Shown here: positions 1-6,450 of the stretch, in pieces
Numbering within the stretch: the stretch's first letter is position 1
Layout: the number at the start of each line of letters is the position of its first letter
Assembly (NCBI GenBank): GCA_022601315.1
Contig: JAHZIU010000319.1
Span: 1 to 11,520, forward strand
Reading direction: 5' to 3'
From: Betaproteobacteria bacterium
Lineage (GTDB): Bacteria > Pseudomonadota > Gammaproteobacteria > Burkholderiales > Nitrosomonadaceae
DNA length: 11,520 nucleotides
Position numbers and translations under genes: made by a program
Notes under the pieces: generated by a model
What the model saw: the letters and a program-made list of their open reading frames with translations, nothing else
Databases searched by the model: none
What the model was told of the DNA's origin: nothing

Positions 1-135
1 AGATCGGCCAGAGGCCGATATTGGTAAAAACCACCGCATTCATGCGGTAACAAAAAACTGCGTGCGAAGCACGCTTACTAAGTATGGTCGGCTTTAGCCA
101 GAATCAAACCTACCGACTTGAGTCGGTAGTGGTTT
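1..135 (+). mobile_element. Hairpin array resembling an IS200/IS605-family right end, possible omega RNA
   Basis: Five small perfect hairpins follow one another. Arms are 3-9/13-19 (ATCGGCC), 33-39/42-48 (ACCGCAT), 60-65/69-74 (GCGTGC, GAA loop), 90-93/96-99 (GGCT) and 111-118/121-128 (TACCGACT). The last is extended by AAACC (106-110) pairing with GGTTT (131-135). An imperfect palindrome of this kind followed by a T-rich stretch resembles the subterminal hairpin at the right end of IS200/IS605 and IS1341-like elements. In tnpB-carrying members the 3' end of tnpB and the right end together make a structured guide RNA. No tnpB can be identified, because the window begins here. Alternatives are REP-type palindromes or a structured 3' UTR. 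The hairpins are seen directly; the family assignment is inference. Confidence 0.4.
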
Positions 136-380
136 AGTTTGTTTTTTTGAATATCAACATTATTTCTCAATTTTATATCATTTCACAGACTAATTCTTCA
201 ATCAATCAATAAGATACTACGTGTAATTTCAAATTAAGCCTATATTGATGATTGCCGTTGATGATGCTATGTCATAACCAGAAAAAACCTTCAGCAATTG
301 GATCAAACACAGCAGAAGGTATTTCTAAGTTAACTTTTCGGCACGAACGAAACACTATAATTTCAGAATTTAAGCTACCG

Positions 381-560
381 TTATATTTTCCAAGACGCAA
401 AAGCACCTTGTCTTAAATTCCGATAATCACTAGCAGATACCTGATAACGACCAAAGTTGAATAGATTACTCACAGTGGCATGAACCTCCAGGAATCGTTT
501 AGCTTGCTCCATCATAGGCGATTAGTCGCCTTTAACCTATCACGCAGTGCAATCACCGTA
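381..560 (-). pseudogene. Remnant of the C-terminus of an IS6-like DDE transposase
   Basis: On the minus strand a 44-residue frame (515 down to 381) reads MMEQAKRFLEVHATVSNLFN followed by FGRYQVSASDYRNLRQGAFASW and a stop. The pattern RFL..H..V.NLFN.GR....A..YR..R..AF..W is the C-terminal signature I associate with IS6-like DDE transposases, whose tails read roughly as QRFLSVHAxVYNxFN...R. Just upstream on the same strand, in another frame, RDRLKATNRL looks like the preceding segment, so the remnant is itself frameshifted. The catalytic DDE region is absent. The family name comes from memory of the motif; loss of the rest of the gene is seen directly. Confidence 0.5.
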
Positions 561-833
561 TTCTTATTCTCAAAGTCGTGCAGACCAACATGTACACAAA
601 TGAACCCCACCGATGATAATTCGATAACATTGGATTCTCAGGTATGATCCGGCAATGGCATAGAAAGAAACAGTACCAACAAAATGTCACAATCCTTAGT
701 CATTACTGTTGAAGCGGAAACACCGCTTCCAACACACCTACAATCGAAAAAACTCCGCTGAAGAAGAATGCCAGACCCATACTGACTATCTTTTGCAAAC
801 CCGCTTCTCATTCAAAAACAGTAAATTAATCGC

Positions 834-882
834 AAGAGAAGAGAAACGCTGTATCACCCAAATGGGTGGTTTCTTTTCTCTT
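834..882. terminator. Large bulged inverted repeat, terminator-like or structured RNA
   Basis: Arms 834-847 (AAGAGAAGAGAAAC) and 869-882 (GTTTCTTTTCTCTT) pair over 14 positions with one G-U. Stacked directly on them is a second stem, CACCCA (855-860) with TGGGTG (863-868), leaving a one-sided 7-base bulge (848-854). It could end transcription in either direction, since the arms are purine-rich on one side and T-rich on the other, or it could be a remnant of a transposon end. No gene directly precedes it on the plus strand. Confidence 0.4.
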
Positions 883-957
883 AACTTATTATAGGATTGT
901 AATACTTATGTTAATTAAAATTAAAGTCAGTGATCTAATTTATGGAGGAGTAAGAAA

Positions 958-1002
958 ATGAAAACCATTCGCAAACCAAACATTACCTTTAAAGTCGATT
1001 AG
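958..1002 (+). CDS. 14-codon ORF behind a strong ribosome binding site
   Basis: ATG at 958 follows GGAGGAG (944-950) at about 7 bases, one of the best Shine-Dalgarno matches in the window. The frame encodes MKTIRKPNITFKVD and then stops. It could be a leader peptide for the secreted-protein gene that follows, or the 5' stub of a gene broken by a frameshift, because the next bases in another frame continue as LAEQLFT. No family is recognised. The ribosome binding site is clear; that the peptide is functional is only a guess. Confidence 0.25.
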   Translation: MKTIRKPNITFKVD

Positions 1003-1061
1003 CAGAACAACTCTTTACTTGAGTTACTCATTTTGCTAACTTGCTTTGTAAATAAGAAGAA

Positions 1062-1532
1062 GTGAATTCGATCAACAATATAAATTACAAAGTGAGCCTA
1101 ATGAAACTTCTACTAAAACCAATTATTTGTGTTGGGTTAATAACGTTTGCTGTGCAGTCATGGGGAGAAATTGTAGTTATCGCTGAAACAGGTCAACCAG
1201 CCGCCGATTCTCCGGAAGAATTCGTCTATTGGAATATTGAAGGTAGAAATGCGACCATTGGACCTTCTGGGCATATAGCTTTTTCAGGTGCTGCTGATAC
1301 TAGTATTAATTCAACAGAAAATAACACCAATGCTGTTTGGACAGGCTTGCCAGGGCAATTAAAGGCGATTATTAAAGAGAATGAACAGCCTGTGGGATTT
1401 CCAAATAATGTTTTATTTGCTGGAAACGTTGCTTCTGGTAACGCAGCTAATATCATTGTTACCCGCTCTGGTCATGTTGGTTTCGCAGCTGGACTTAAAG
1501 GTGCAACTCAGAACGTCCCGCCCTTAGGCTAA
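1062..1532 (+). pseudogene. Truncated secreted protein with NxxGxxAF-type repeats
   Basis: The frame opens with GTG at 1062, but the better start is probably ATG at 1101, which puts a classic signal peptide at the N-terminus: MKLLLKP, then a hydrophobic stretch, with likely cleavage after AVQSWG. The mature part starts EIVVIAETG. It has two units of the NxxGxxAF style, PSGHIAFSG and RSGHVGFAAGL, about 75 residues apart. This resembles exported 'choice-of-anchor' repeat proteins, which usually carry many more units and a C-terminal sorting segment. Here the protein ends after about 143 residues, right after a repeat, with an unrelated tail (NVPPLG). It is therefore read as the 5' stump of a longer gene cut by a recombination or insertion event near 1505-1530. 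Family assignment is from memory of the repeat; truncation is inferred from length. Confidence 0.5.
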
Positions 1533-2099
1533 AGAGCGCCGGACGGCACAATTAATCGAGCTAGTTGAGCAAGTCCGCACTAATATCGAGCAGATGAAGG
1601 CTCGCTTAAAGCGCTGGAAAAATCATTCCAAAAACGTGATGGCGATGCTTGGCGGGAAAAACTGGCGATCAACATTTTGGACGCAGACAATATTCCGCAG
1701 CAGGAACCCGGTGAAGATATTAACACTTACCGCAAACGGCTTGAACCGCATCTTATCAACGAAATGCTCAATCCTGACGGTACGATTAAGGATAAATACA
1801 AAAATGATCCGAAATATGGCGACTACGCAGAATGGGCGCAGAAGCAATATCACCTGAATAATGCAAAAGCTGCTGTTGCGGAACTGGAAGACGATAACAC
1901 CAGCCCGCAACGCCGGGAGAAAATCCTTGATGAAATGAAAGAACGTGGTCGCAGCGAAGAAATGATGTTGGCTGTCCGAGCTGCGACCGACGAAGCTACA
2001 CAAGACATGGTCAAAGTTGTAGACGACGAAAATCAGGATGCTTTATTACAAGACGATAAAAGTGCAGCCAGAAACGATTTTATGAATTTGCGGTCTTAA
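1528..2099 (+). pseudogene. 5'-truncated, frameshifted gene for an unrecognised helical protein
   Basis: From 1528 one frame reads AKERRTAQLIELVEQVRTNI then EQMKARLK. From about 1605 the sense continues in the -1 frame as ALEKSFQKRDGDAWREKLAI and on to a stop at 2097-2099, passing the ATG at 1677. Joining the frames at the AAAG near 1606-1611 gives one continuous charged protein of about 190 residues, so a single lost base is the simplest explanation. The N-terminal part looks like coiled coil (LIELVEQVRTNIEQMKARLKALEK, heptad-like spacing); the rest is acidic, helical and without membrane segments. No start codon or ribosome binding site is seen at the left edge, because the frame begins abruptly at the junction with the previous gene. 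The family is not recognised. A conjugation or phage structural protein is possible, but there is no motif to support it. The stop overlaps the convergent gene by 4 bases. Confidence 0.45.
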
Positions 2100-2539
2100 T
2101 CCACCCTAAATAACGGGTTAGTATTCAGTGCTCGTCTAGCTATGAATGGAATTTGTTCGCGCACTGTATCAATAAGGAACGGCCCTTCCAATCCATCACG
2201 AACGTGAAGAAATATGCCTGATGCTGGTGCGTCATTTTGTTCGTAAAAGAATTTGATGTTATTTACGCCATGTTTCTTAAGGTCGTGGGTAAGCACCATT
2301 TTGATTTCGGCATCGGTAACGGCGGGTTTTACACCCATACGCACTGCAACTGCTACACCATTTGGATTTTTCTCAGACCACTCACTACCGGCGATTGTGA
2401 CACAAGGCTGCACATCGCAAGGAATGTAATCATTCTTTACAGATGGCAATGTGTTTTGCGCTAACGCAACCTTGCCACCGAAAATCATAACCAAAATACC
2501 TAGAAAAACTATGTTTTTCAGTATCTTGAATTGTGACAA
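2096..2539 (-). CDS. Small secreted protein of unknown function
   Basis: The 147-residue product begins MSQFKILKNIVFLGILVMIF, a typical Sec signal peptide, with probable cleavage after GKVALA or ALAQ. The mature part of about 120 residues has two cysteines in CDVQPC that could form a disulphide in the periplasm. The start is TTG at 2539; a stop lies just upstream in frame and no Shine-Dalgarno sequence is visible, so the start is weakly supported. The TTG sits inside a perfect inverted repeat (2528-2563). The family is not recognised. It converges with the broken gene 1528-2099 and is divergent from the recombinase. A function in an envelope or conjugation complex cannot be excluded or shown. 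Confidence 0.55.
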   Translation of the reverse strand: MSQFKILKNIVFLGILVMIFGGKVALAQNTLPSVKNDYIPCDVQPCVTIAGSEWSEKNPNGVAVAVRMGVKPAVTDAEIKMVLTHDLKKHGVNNIKFFYEQNDAPASGIFLHVRDGLEGPFLIDTVREQIPFIARRALNTNPLFRVD

Positions 2540-2563
2540 AGGGGAGCTATTTTGTCACAATTC
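2528..2563. repeat. Perfect 13-bp inverted repeat between divergent genes
   Basis: GAATTGTGACAAA (2528-2540) is exactly repeated in inverse as TTTGTCACAATTC (2551-2563), with a 10-base spacer. The centre-to-centre distance of 23 bases, about two helical turns, fits a dimeric or tetrameric regulator binding the divergent intergenic region of the minus-strand secreted protein and the recombinase. As RNA it would form a strong hairpin covering the start of the secreted-protein gene. It is alternatively the end of a mobile element. Confidence 0.5.
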
Positions 2564-2699
2564 ACATATTCATCTTAGGGAGAAAAACAGCCGATTTCAG
2601 GGTGTTATTTACAGTGGTTTTTACATTTTTTAGTTGAACAGAGGTGCTTATGAAGGTAAGTCAGAAGGGTTCCTTTTTGTCTATCGCAAAAGGATTGAA

Positions 2700-3332
2700 A
2701 TGGAAAAAGAGCGCAATCATACAATGGAAAATTCTGGCCGCGTTATCGGTTACGCCCGTGTCTCAACAGAAGACCAACATCTCGATTTTCAACTCAATGC
2801 TTTAAAACTGGCCGGATGCAGCGCCATTTTTGAAGATCACGGCGTATCGGCCACTGCCAAGCGGCGGCCCGGTTTTGAGCAGGCTTTATCCAGTTTGCAG
2901 GCTGGCGATGTTTTTGTGGTCTGGAAAATGGATCGCGCCTTTCGTTCACTCAAAAACGCGCTGGATATTCTGGAAGTATTTGAAAACCGCGATGTTGCGT
3001 TCCGATGCTTAACAGAAAATATTGATACCAGTACCGCCATGGGAAAATGCATGTACCAGATACGTCATGCGTTTTCAGAACTGGAACGTAACCTCATTCG
3101 GGAACGTACCAAGGCTGGAATGGAAGCGGCCCGAAAGCGCGGTGTTCATATTGGCAGGCCAAGAAAATTGTCGCATATCCAAATTACCCATGCGCAAAAT
3201 CTGTTACAAGACAAACCTGATATAACCCCTGCACAAATCGCAAATCAATTCGATGTTTCTCCGCGCACAATTTACCGCGCACTTTCACAATCTACTAACA
3301 CCGAGGAAAGGCTGATCGTCAATGCCGGATAA
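2700..3332 (+). CDS. Serine recombinase, resolvase/invertase family
   Basis: The 210-residue protein cuts and rejoins DNA through a phosphoserine link. The catalytic domain opens with IGYARVSTEDQ (Arg20, nucleophile Ser22). Other expected active-site residues are Arg56 in RRPGFEQAL and Asp78-Arg79-x-x-Arg82 in MDRAFRS. Next come the E-helix SELERNLIRERTKAGMEAAR and the arm motif RGVHIGRPRK. A C-terminal helix-turn-helix (about 174-196, ITPAQIANQFDVSPRTIYRA) would read the recombination site. Length and layout fit small resolvases and invertases (TnpR, Hin, Gin, Pin) rather than large serine integrases. ATG 2700 is chosen because AAAGGA lies about 6 bases upstream; the frame is open back to TTG 2634 and there is another ATG at 2724, but neither has a comparable site. 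The next small ORF overlaps its end. No transposase of a Tn3 element is visible beside it. Confidence 0.93.
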   Translation: MEKERNHTMENSGRVIGYARVSTEDQHLDFQLNALKLAGCSAIFEDHGVSATAKRRPGFEQALSSLQAGDVFVVWKMDRAFRSLKNALDILEVFENRDVAFRCLTENIDTSTAMGKCMYQIRHAFSELERNLIRERTKAGMEAARKRGVHIGRPRKLSHIQITHAQNLLQDKPDITPAQIANQFDVSPRTIYRALSQSTNTEERLIVNAG

Positions 3333-3498
3333 AACCGAAAAAGCGAAACACTATCGCGCCTATATGAAAATGTACGGTGAAATGATACGGGACTTGTCGT
3401 GCTGCGATGATTATGTCAAGAGACTAACCGACCAGGACAAGCTGAGCGATTTTGAAACCGCACTTCGTACCCGCATCGAAAAATCCCCGAAGCATTGA
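3322..3498 (+). CDS. 58-residue protein overlapping the recombinase gene
   Basis: ATG at 3322 lies inside the last codons of the recombinase gene, giving an 11-base overlap in another frame. AGGAAAGG (3304-3311) lies slightly far upstream. The product, MPDKTEKAKHYRAYMKMYGE then MIRDLSCCDDYVKRLTDQDK and an acidic-basic tail ending EKSPKH, looks like a small soluble helical protein with adjacent cysteines (CC, residues 27-28). The overlap suggests translational coupling, so it may act with the recombinase as a directionality factor or accessory DNA-binding protein. That role is pure inference, as no family is recognised. Confidence 0.5.
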   Translation: MPDKTEKAKHYRAYMKMYGEMIRDLSCCDDYVKRLTDQDKLSDFETALRTRIEKSPKH

Positions 3499-3512
3499 TT
3501 GATGCCTCAATC

Positions 3513-3615
3513 CATTTTGTACGACACAACGCTTACTGTCCTACATCGCTTCCCGTTACACGCAAGATGTGCGTTGTACTACAAAATGTACCATTTTCTA
3601 GCCCAACGCATCTTG
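3513..3615. repeat. Three related 18-20-base repeats, candidate recombinase site (res-like)
   Basis: The motif CATTTT-(6-8 bases)-CAACGC occurs three times: direct at 3513-3532, inverted at 3571-3588 and direct at 3592-3609. The last two match at 15 of 18 positions once one is reversed and are only 3 bases apart. Their symmetry extends outward through CAAGATG (3563-3569) and CATCTTG (3609-3615) into a near-palindrome of about 53 bases. Several dyad-containing subsites near a resolvase gene are what a res or accessory recombination site looks like. Alternatives are a hairpin terminator for the recombinase transcript or a small inverted-repeat element. The repeats are seen directly; the link with the recombinase is inference. 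Confidence 0.45.
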
Positions 3616-3723
3616 GCAAAGGAGCCCGCTGCGCGCCCCTGTTGCATACCCCCGGCTTGTGGCGCATTCGGCATTGAGCCATAATGCACCACTAAAACGT
3701 ATCGTTGTTTTATCGCTCGTGAA

Positions 3724-3753
3724 ATGACTTAGGCACTCTCCAAGCATTATATT
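3724..3753 (+). promoter_or_regulatory. Candidate sigma-70 promoter for the STAND gene
   Basis: ATGACT (3724-3729, 4 of 6 against TTGACA) and TATATT (3748-3753, 5 of 6 against TATAAT) are 18 bases apart, about 60 bases before the ATG at 3817. This is a modest match in an AT-rich stretch. Confidence 0.3.
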
Positions 3754-3816
3754 TTTAATAAGGCTCTAGGCGGTCAGAGATCAATAATTACGAAAAAATT
3801 TAGAAGAAAAGCTGAA

Positions 3817-6450
3817 ATGACACAAGCTGGTGGCCCCGCTGCAATTAATGGTTTTCTTTACCAAATTATTCAACATATTCGTTGGTTGGCGAGCGTTACT
3901 CTATCAAGAGAATTAAACGGTCAAGAAATTAAGAACGCTCGTATTGTACTTGAACCTCATTATGGTGGGGATGCGAGTCTGGAAGCATCCGGTATTTTTC
4001 TAGTAGAACAATACAAGACCAGAAAAAACGGGACTTGGTCTGTTTCAAACATTATATCCATTCTTCGCGATCTTCGGGCAGCAGTTCCGTCATCATTACC
4101 GAAGAAGGCTCTCTACCGCTTCGTAACAGATGGTCGCGCTGGTAGGTTGAATTCCTTCTATGATTTTCTCGCTGAAATAAAATCGGTTGAGAAACTTGAT
4201 GATCTCACTGATTGTAATTGTGAGTACTTTGATCGCCTCATTGTAGATACGCGAAATTGTAAACTACCATCAGATACTAAGACTAAAGAATGTGCCATCG
4301 TTTTCCATCTATTATCCAATTTTGAGATGGAGTTTAGTTTCGATGCTGTTACCAGTATCACAGAGATCGAAAAGTTTTTTCGACTTCTCAGTCCTAACCT
4401 AGGCGAAGAACGTGAAATGCGGGAACATTTGGTTGGGGTGCTGTTGGGGGAACTGAGCAAGGGAGCAACGAATCTTGATAGAGCTAAGATTGTATCTTTG
4501 TTTCGCCGTGTCGGTCTTAGTCCAGAACGGCTCGGTAGGATCACAACACTTTCTGAGACCATGAGCGAACTGACCCGTCATCGGCTTGCTAATATCAAAT
4601 ACAATTCTAAACAGGATGTGCGTAGCATACCCGAATGGCCTGAGGACAAGTCGGTACTGCTGATTACTGGGGAAAGCGGCTCTGGCAAGTCATGGCAACT
4701 TGCTAGGTTATTGGAAGAGTATGCCAAAGCTCGCAAAATTTTCACCCTTGTATTTTCCGCTAATACTATCGAAGAGGTGTTGTTTCGCATAGCCCGCGAT
4801 CTATGGCAAACAGGGCTTGGCGAAACTTCTGATTTAACTCTTGGTGCTGTATCGAATTTCCTATGCGAACTTATGCCTGACACTGCAATAAAAGCAATTG
4901 TTGCTGTTGACGATGTTCAAGATATTGGTCTAGCTCGTAATCTATTATCCCAGGATTGGGTTAGCTGGAACATGCGCTTGATTTTGACCGTTCCTTATTC
5001 AGTAGGGCGATCGCTTCAACTAAATGATAATGAGAATGCTCATGTACATAGGATCAATAATTTTTCGGTTGACGAGCTCGATACGTTATTGAAGATAAAC
5101 GGTCAAAGGTGGTCTGATCTCCCGAGAGATTTGGGGAAACTTTTGTGCAGCCCAATTCTTGCAAGTATTTTTCTTAAGCTTCCCTACAATTCCATACAGA
5201 ATGCGCTGCATAGTGAGTATGAAATCTTTGAAAAATTTTGGTTGAGGATCATTGAAAAAGGCCGATCTGGGGATGAGGGTATTGTTACCGCGCTTGCTGA
5301 TTATTTTTACCAAGGAAAACCGTATCCACTACCCCGATCCATTTGGAGCCATGTTGGCTTAGACGGTTTAGCGCTTGAACGTCTAGATGCCGCTGGGTGG
5401 CTGCATTGTCTTGATAATGGCGAGGTCGCATTTGCCCATGATCGGTTGCTAAATTGGGTTGTAGCTAAATCACTTGTGTATCAGTTCCAAAGCAAAAAAT
5501 TGCCAGTTGCAGATCTTGGGGTTTTCCTCATTGGCAAGAACGATGAAAACCGACACATTCGCAGACGCCTTAATTATGTGACGATGGATACGTTTTGGCT
5601 TTTGGCGGAGGCTGAGCAGAATTTAGAAACACTTGACCAGCTTATTGTACAACTTGAGGGTAGCCGAGATTTTGGAAGTTATGGAGAAAATTTTTATACC
5701 CGTCTATTGCCAACCCTTGGTCAACGGGCTGTTACTATTCTTCTTTATCGGCTGCACTCAATTATTGCTGATTCCAATGATGATTATCGTATTAGTCTGA
5801 TCGGTAAGGCCTTTGCTAATCTTGCGCATCAAAAAAGTGTTGATTTGGAGAACCCTATAGATTCATTGTTGAAAAATCCCTGCTGGAGTTGGCAAAAAGT
5901 TGCTATTGCAATACTGAAGGTTGCACCTGACGCTAGTCGCCTTGATCGTTTGTGGGAAATTCATCAACAATGCTATAAAGCGTTTGAGACCAAAACAGCC
6001 AATGATAGCCACAGAGATTATCAAGATTGTTTTGCTGCGTTACGCGCGGCAATAGCACTAAATCCAGATTGGCTCCATCATCGTATCATTAGGGCTGACG
6101 CGAATGCAGAACCGGTTTCGGAACTTGGATACCAGCTTAATGTACTCGAACATATCGAAGCATTCCCAATTTGGAAAGAAACACGTGATGTATTAATGGA
6201 AAAGACTCCTGCGAGTAAGTCACGTAGCCTCATTCATTGTATTGCTCGTTTTTTCGATTATGAGAAGACGGACTTTGTGATTAGGCATCTATCGTCTTCA
6301 ACTGATTCTTCGAGTATGTCGGCGCTTGCCACGTTGTCAGTCCTTGATCCGTTGACTGCTATCAACAGACTCACAGAAGTACAAGAATCTGAGAGTTATT
6401 TTTCCGTAATCTATGGCTTCCAGTTCTTCTGCGTGCTCAACCTGAGTTGA
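3817..6450 (+). CDS. STAND NTPase with N-terminal PD-(D/E)xK-type nuclease, 5' part of a frameshifted gene
   Basis: These 877 residues look like the effector and motor half of an Avs/NACHT-like anti-phage sensor. Residues 5-16 (GGPAAINGFLYQ) match the GxxYQ opening of Cap4/DUF4297-type DNA nucleases. Asp52 (YGGDAS) and Gln65-x-Lys67 (VEQYKTR) sit where the PD-(D/E)xK metal site is expected. The NTPase follows: Walker A GESGSGKS at 285-292 and Walker B IVAVDDVQD at 361-369, with paired acids typical of STAND proteins. A winged-helix-like segment (about 465-555) ends in VAFAHDRLLNWVVAKSL. Helical repeats start near 560. Such proteins usually sense a phage protein with the repeats, oligomerise with ATP and cut DNA. 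ATG 3817 has only a weak purine-rich site (AGAAGAAAAG). The last 15 or so residues (after about 6400) no longer look like repeat sequence, while the -1 frame does. Confidence 0.8.
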   Translation: MTQAGGPAAINGFLYQIIQHIRWLASVTLSRELNGQEIKNARIVLEPHYGGDASLEASGIFLVEQYKTRKNGTWSVSNIISILRDLRAAVPSSLPKKALYRFVTDGRAGRLNSFYDFLAEIKSVEKLDDLTDCNCEYFDRLIVDTRNCKLPSDTKTKECAIVFHLLSNFEMEFSFDAVTSITEIEKFFRLLSPNLGEEREMREHLVGVLLGELSKGATNLDRAKIVSLFRRVGLSPERLGRITTLSETMSELTRHRLANIKYNSKQDVRSIPEWPEDKSVLLITGESGSGKSWQLARLLEEYAKARKIFTLVFSANTIEEVLFRIARDLWQTGLGETSDLTLGAVSNFLCELMPDTAIKAIVAVDDVQDIGLARNLLSQDWVSWNMRLILTVPYSVGRSLQLNDNENAHVHRINNFSVDELDTLLKINGQRWSDLPRDLGKLLCSPILASIFLKLPYNSIQNALHSEYEIFEKFWLRIIEKGRSGDEGIVTALADYFYQGKPYPLPRSIWSHVGLDGLALERLDAAGWLHCLDNGEVAFAHDRLLNWVVAKSLVYQFQSKKLPVADLGVFLIGKNDENRHIRRRLNYVTMDTFWLLAEAEQNLETLDQLIVQLEGSRDFGSYGENFYTRLLPTLGQRAVTILLYRLHSIIADSNDDYRISLIGKAFANLAHQKSVDLENPIDSLLKNPCWSWQKVAIAILKVAPDASRLDRLWEIHQQCYKAFETKTANDSHRDYQDCFAALRAAIALNPDWLHHRIIRADANAEPVSELGYQLNVLEHIEAFPIWKETRDVLMEKTPASKSRSLIHCIARFFDYEKTDFVIRHLSSSTDSSSMSALATLSVLDPLTAINRLTEVQESESYFSVIYGFQFFCVLNLS

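Larger units (their letters stand above)
136..957. other. Gene-poor stretch with decayed mobile DNA
   Basis: No intact gene can be supported over about 820 bases. It contains a decayed transposase tail on the minus strand (381-560), a hairpin at 516-531 (AGGCGA/TCGCCT), another at 711-729 (GAAGCGG, AAACA loop, CCGCTTC) and the large hairpin at 834-882. An ATG-initiated 61-codon frame at 709-894 runs straight through two of these hairpins, has biased and repetitive composition and no ribosome binding site, so it is not called. The stretch looks like a scar of repeated insertion and decay. Confidence 0.5.
3499..3816. other. 318-base intergenic region with recombination-site-like repeats
   Basis: No gene is supported here. 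The left third carries three related repeats (separate entry). The middle (3618-3700) is GC-richer, with no clear gene or strong stem. The right third holds a candidate promoter for the STAND gene. Two overlapping 60-codon frames at 3495-3684 read through the palindromes and have no ribosome binding site, so they are treated as chance. Confidence 0.5.

Noticed and set aside
1..135. CRISPR array
   Set aside because: The hairpins differ in sequence and spacing; there are no identical repeats with unique spacers.
709..894. 61-codon plus-strand frame
   Set aside because: It reads through two hairpins (711-729 and 834-882), has no ribosome binding site and shows no family pattern.
1594..1857. 87-codon plus-strand frame
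   Set aside because: Its first residues belong to the broken helical gene; after the frameshift it is the out-of-frame shadow of that gene.
3592..3617. Possible integron attC site (GCCCAAC resembles an R'' box)
   Set aside because: No matching GTTRRRY box lies at the right distance and no integrase or gene cassette layout is present.
3495..3684. Two overlapping 60-codon frames after the small ORF
   Set aside because: They read through palindromic repeats, lack ribosome binding sites and have cysteine- and proline-rich chance composition.
6397..6405. Programmed -1 frameshift signal in the STAND gene
   Set aside because: TATTTTTCC does not give the X-XXY-YYZ pattern in the reading frame and no clear stimulating stem follows, so a lost base is preferred.
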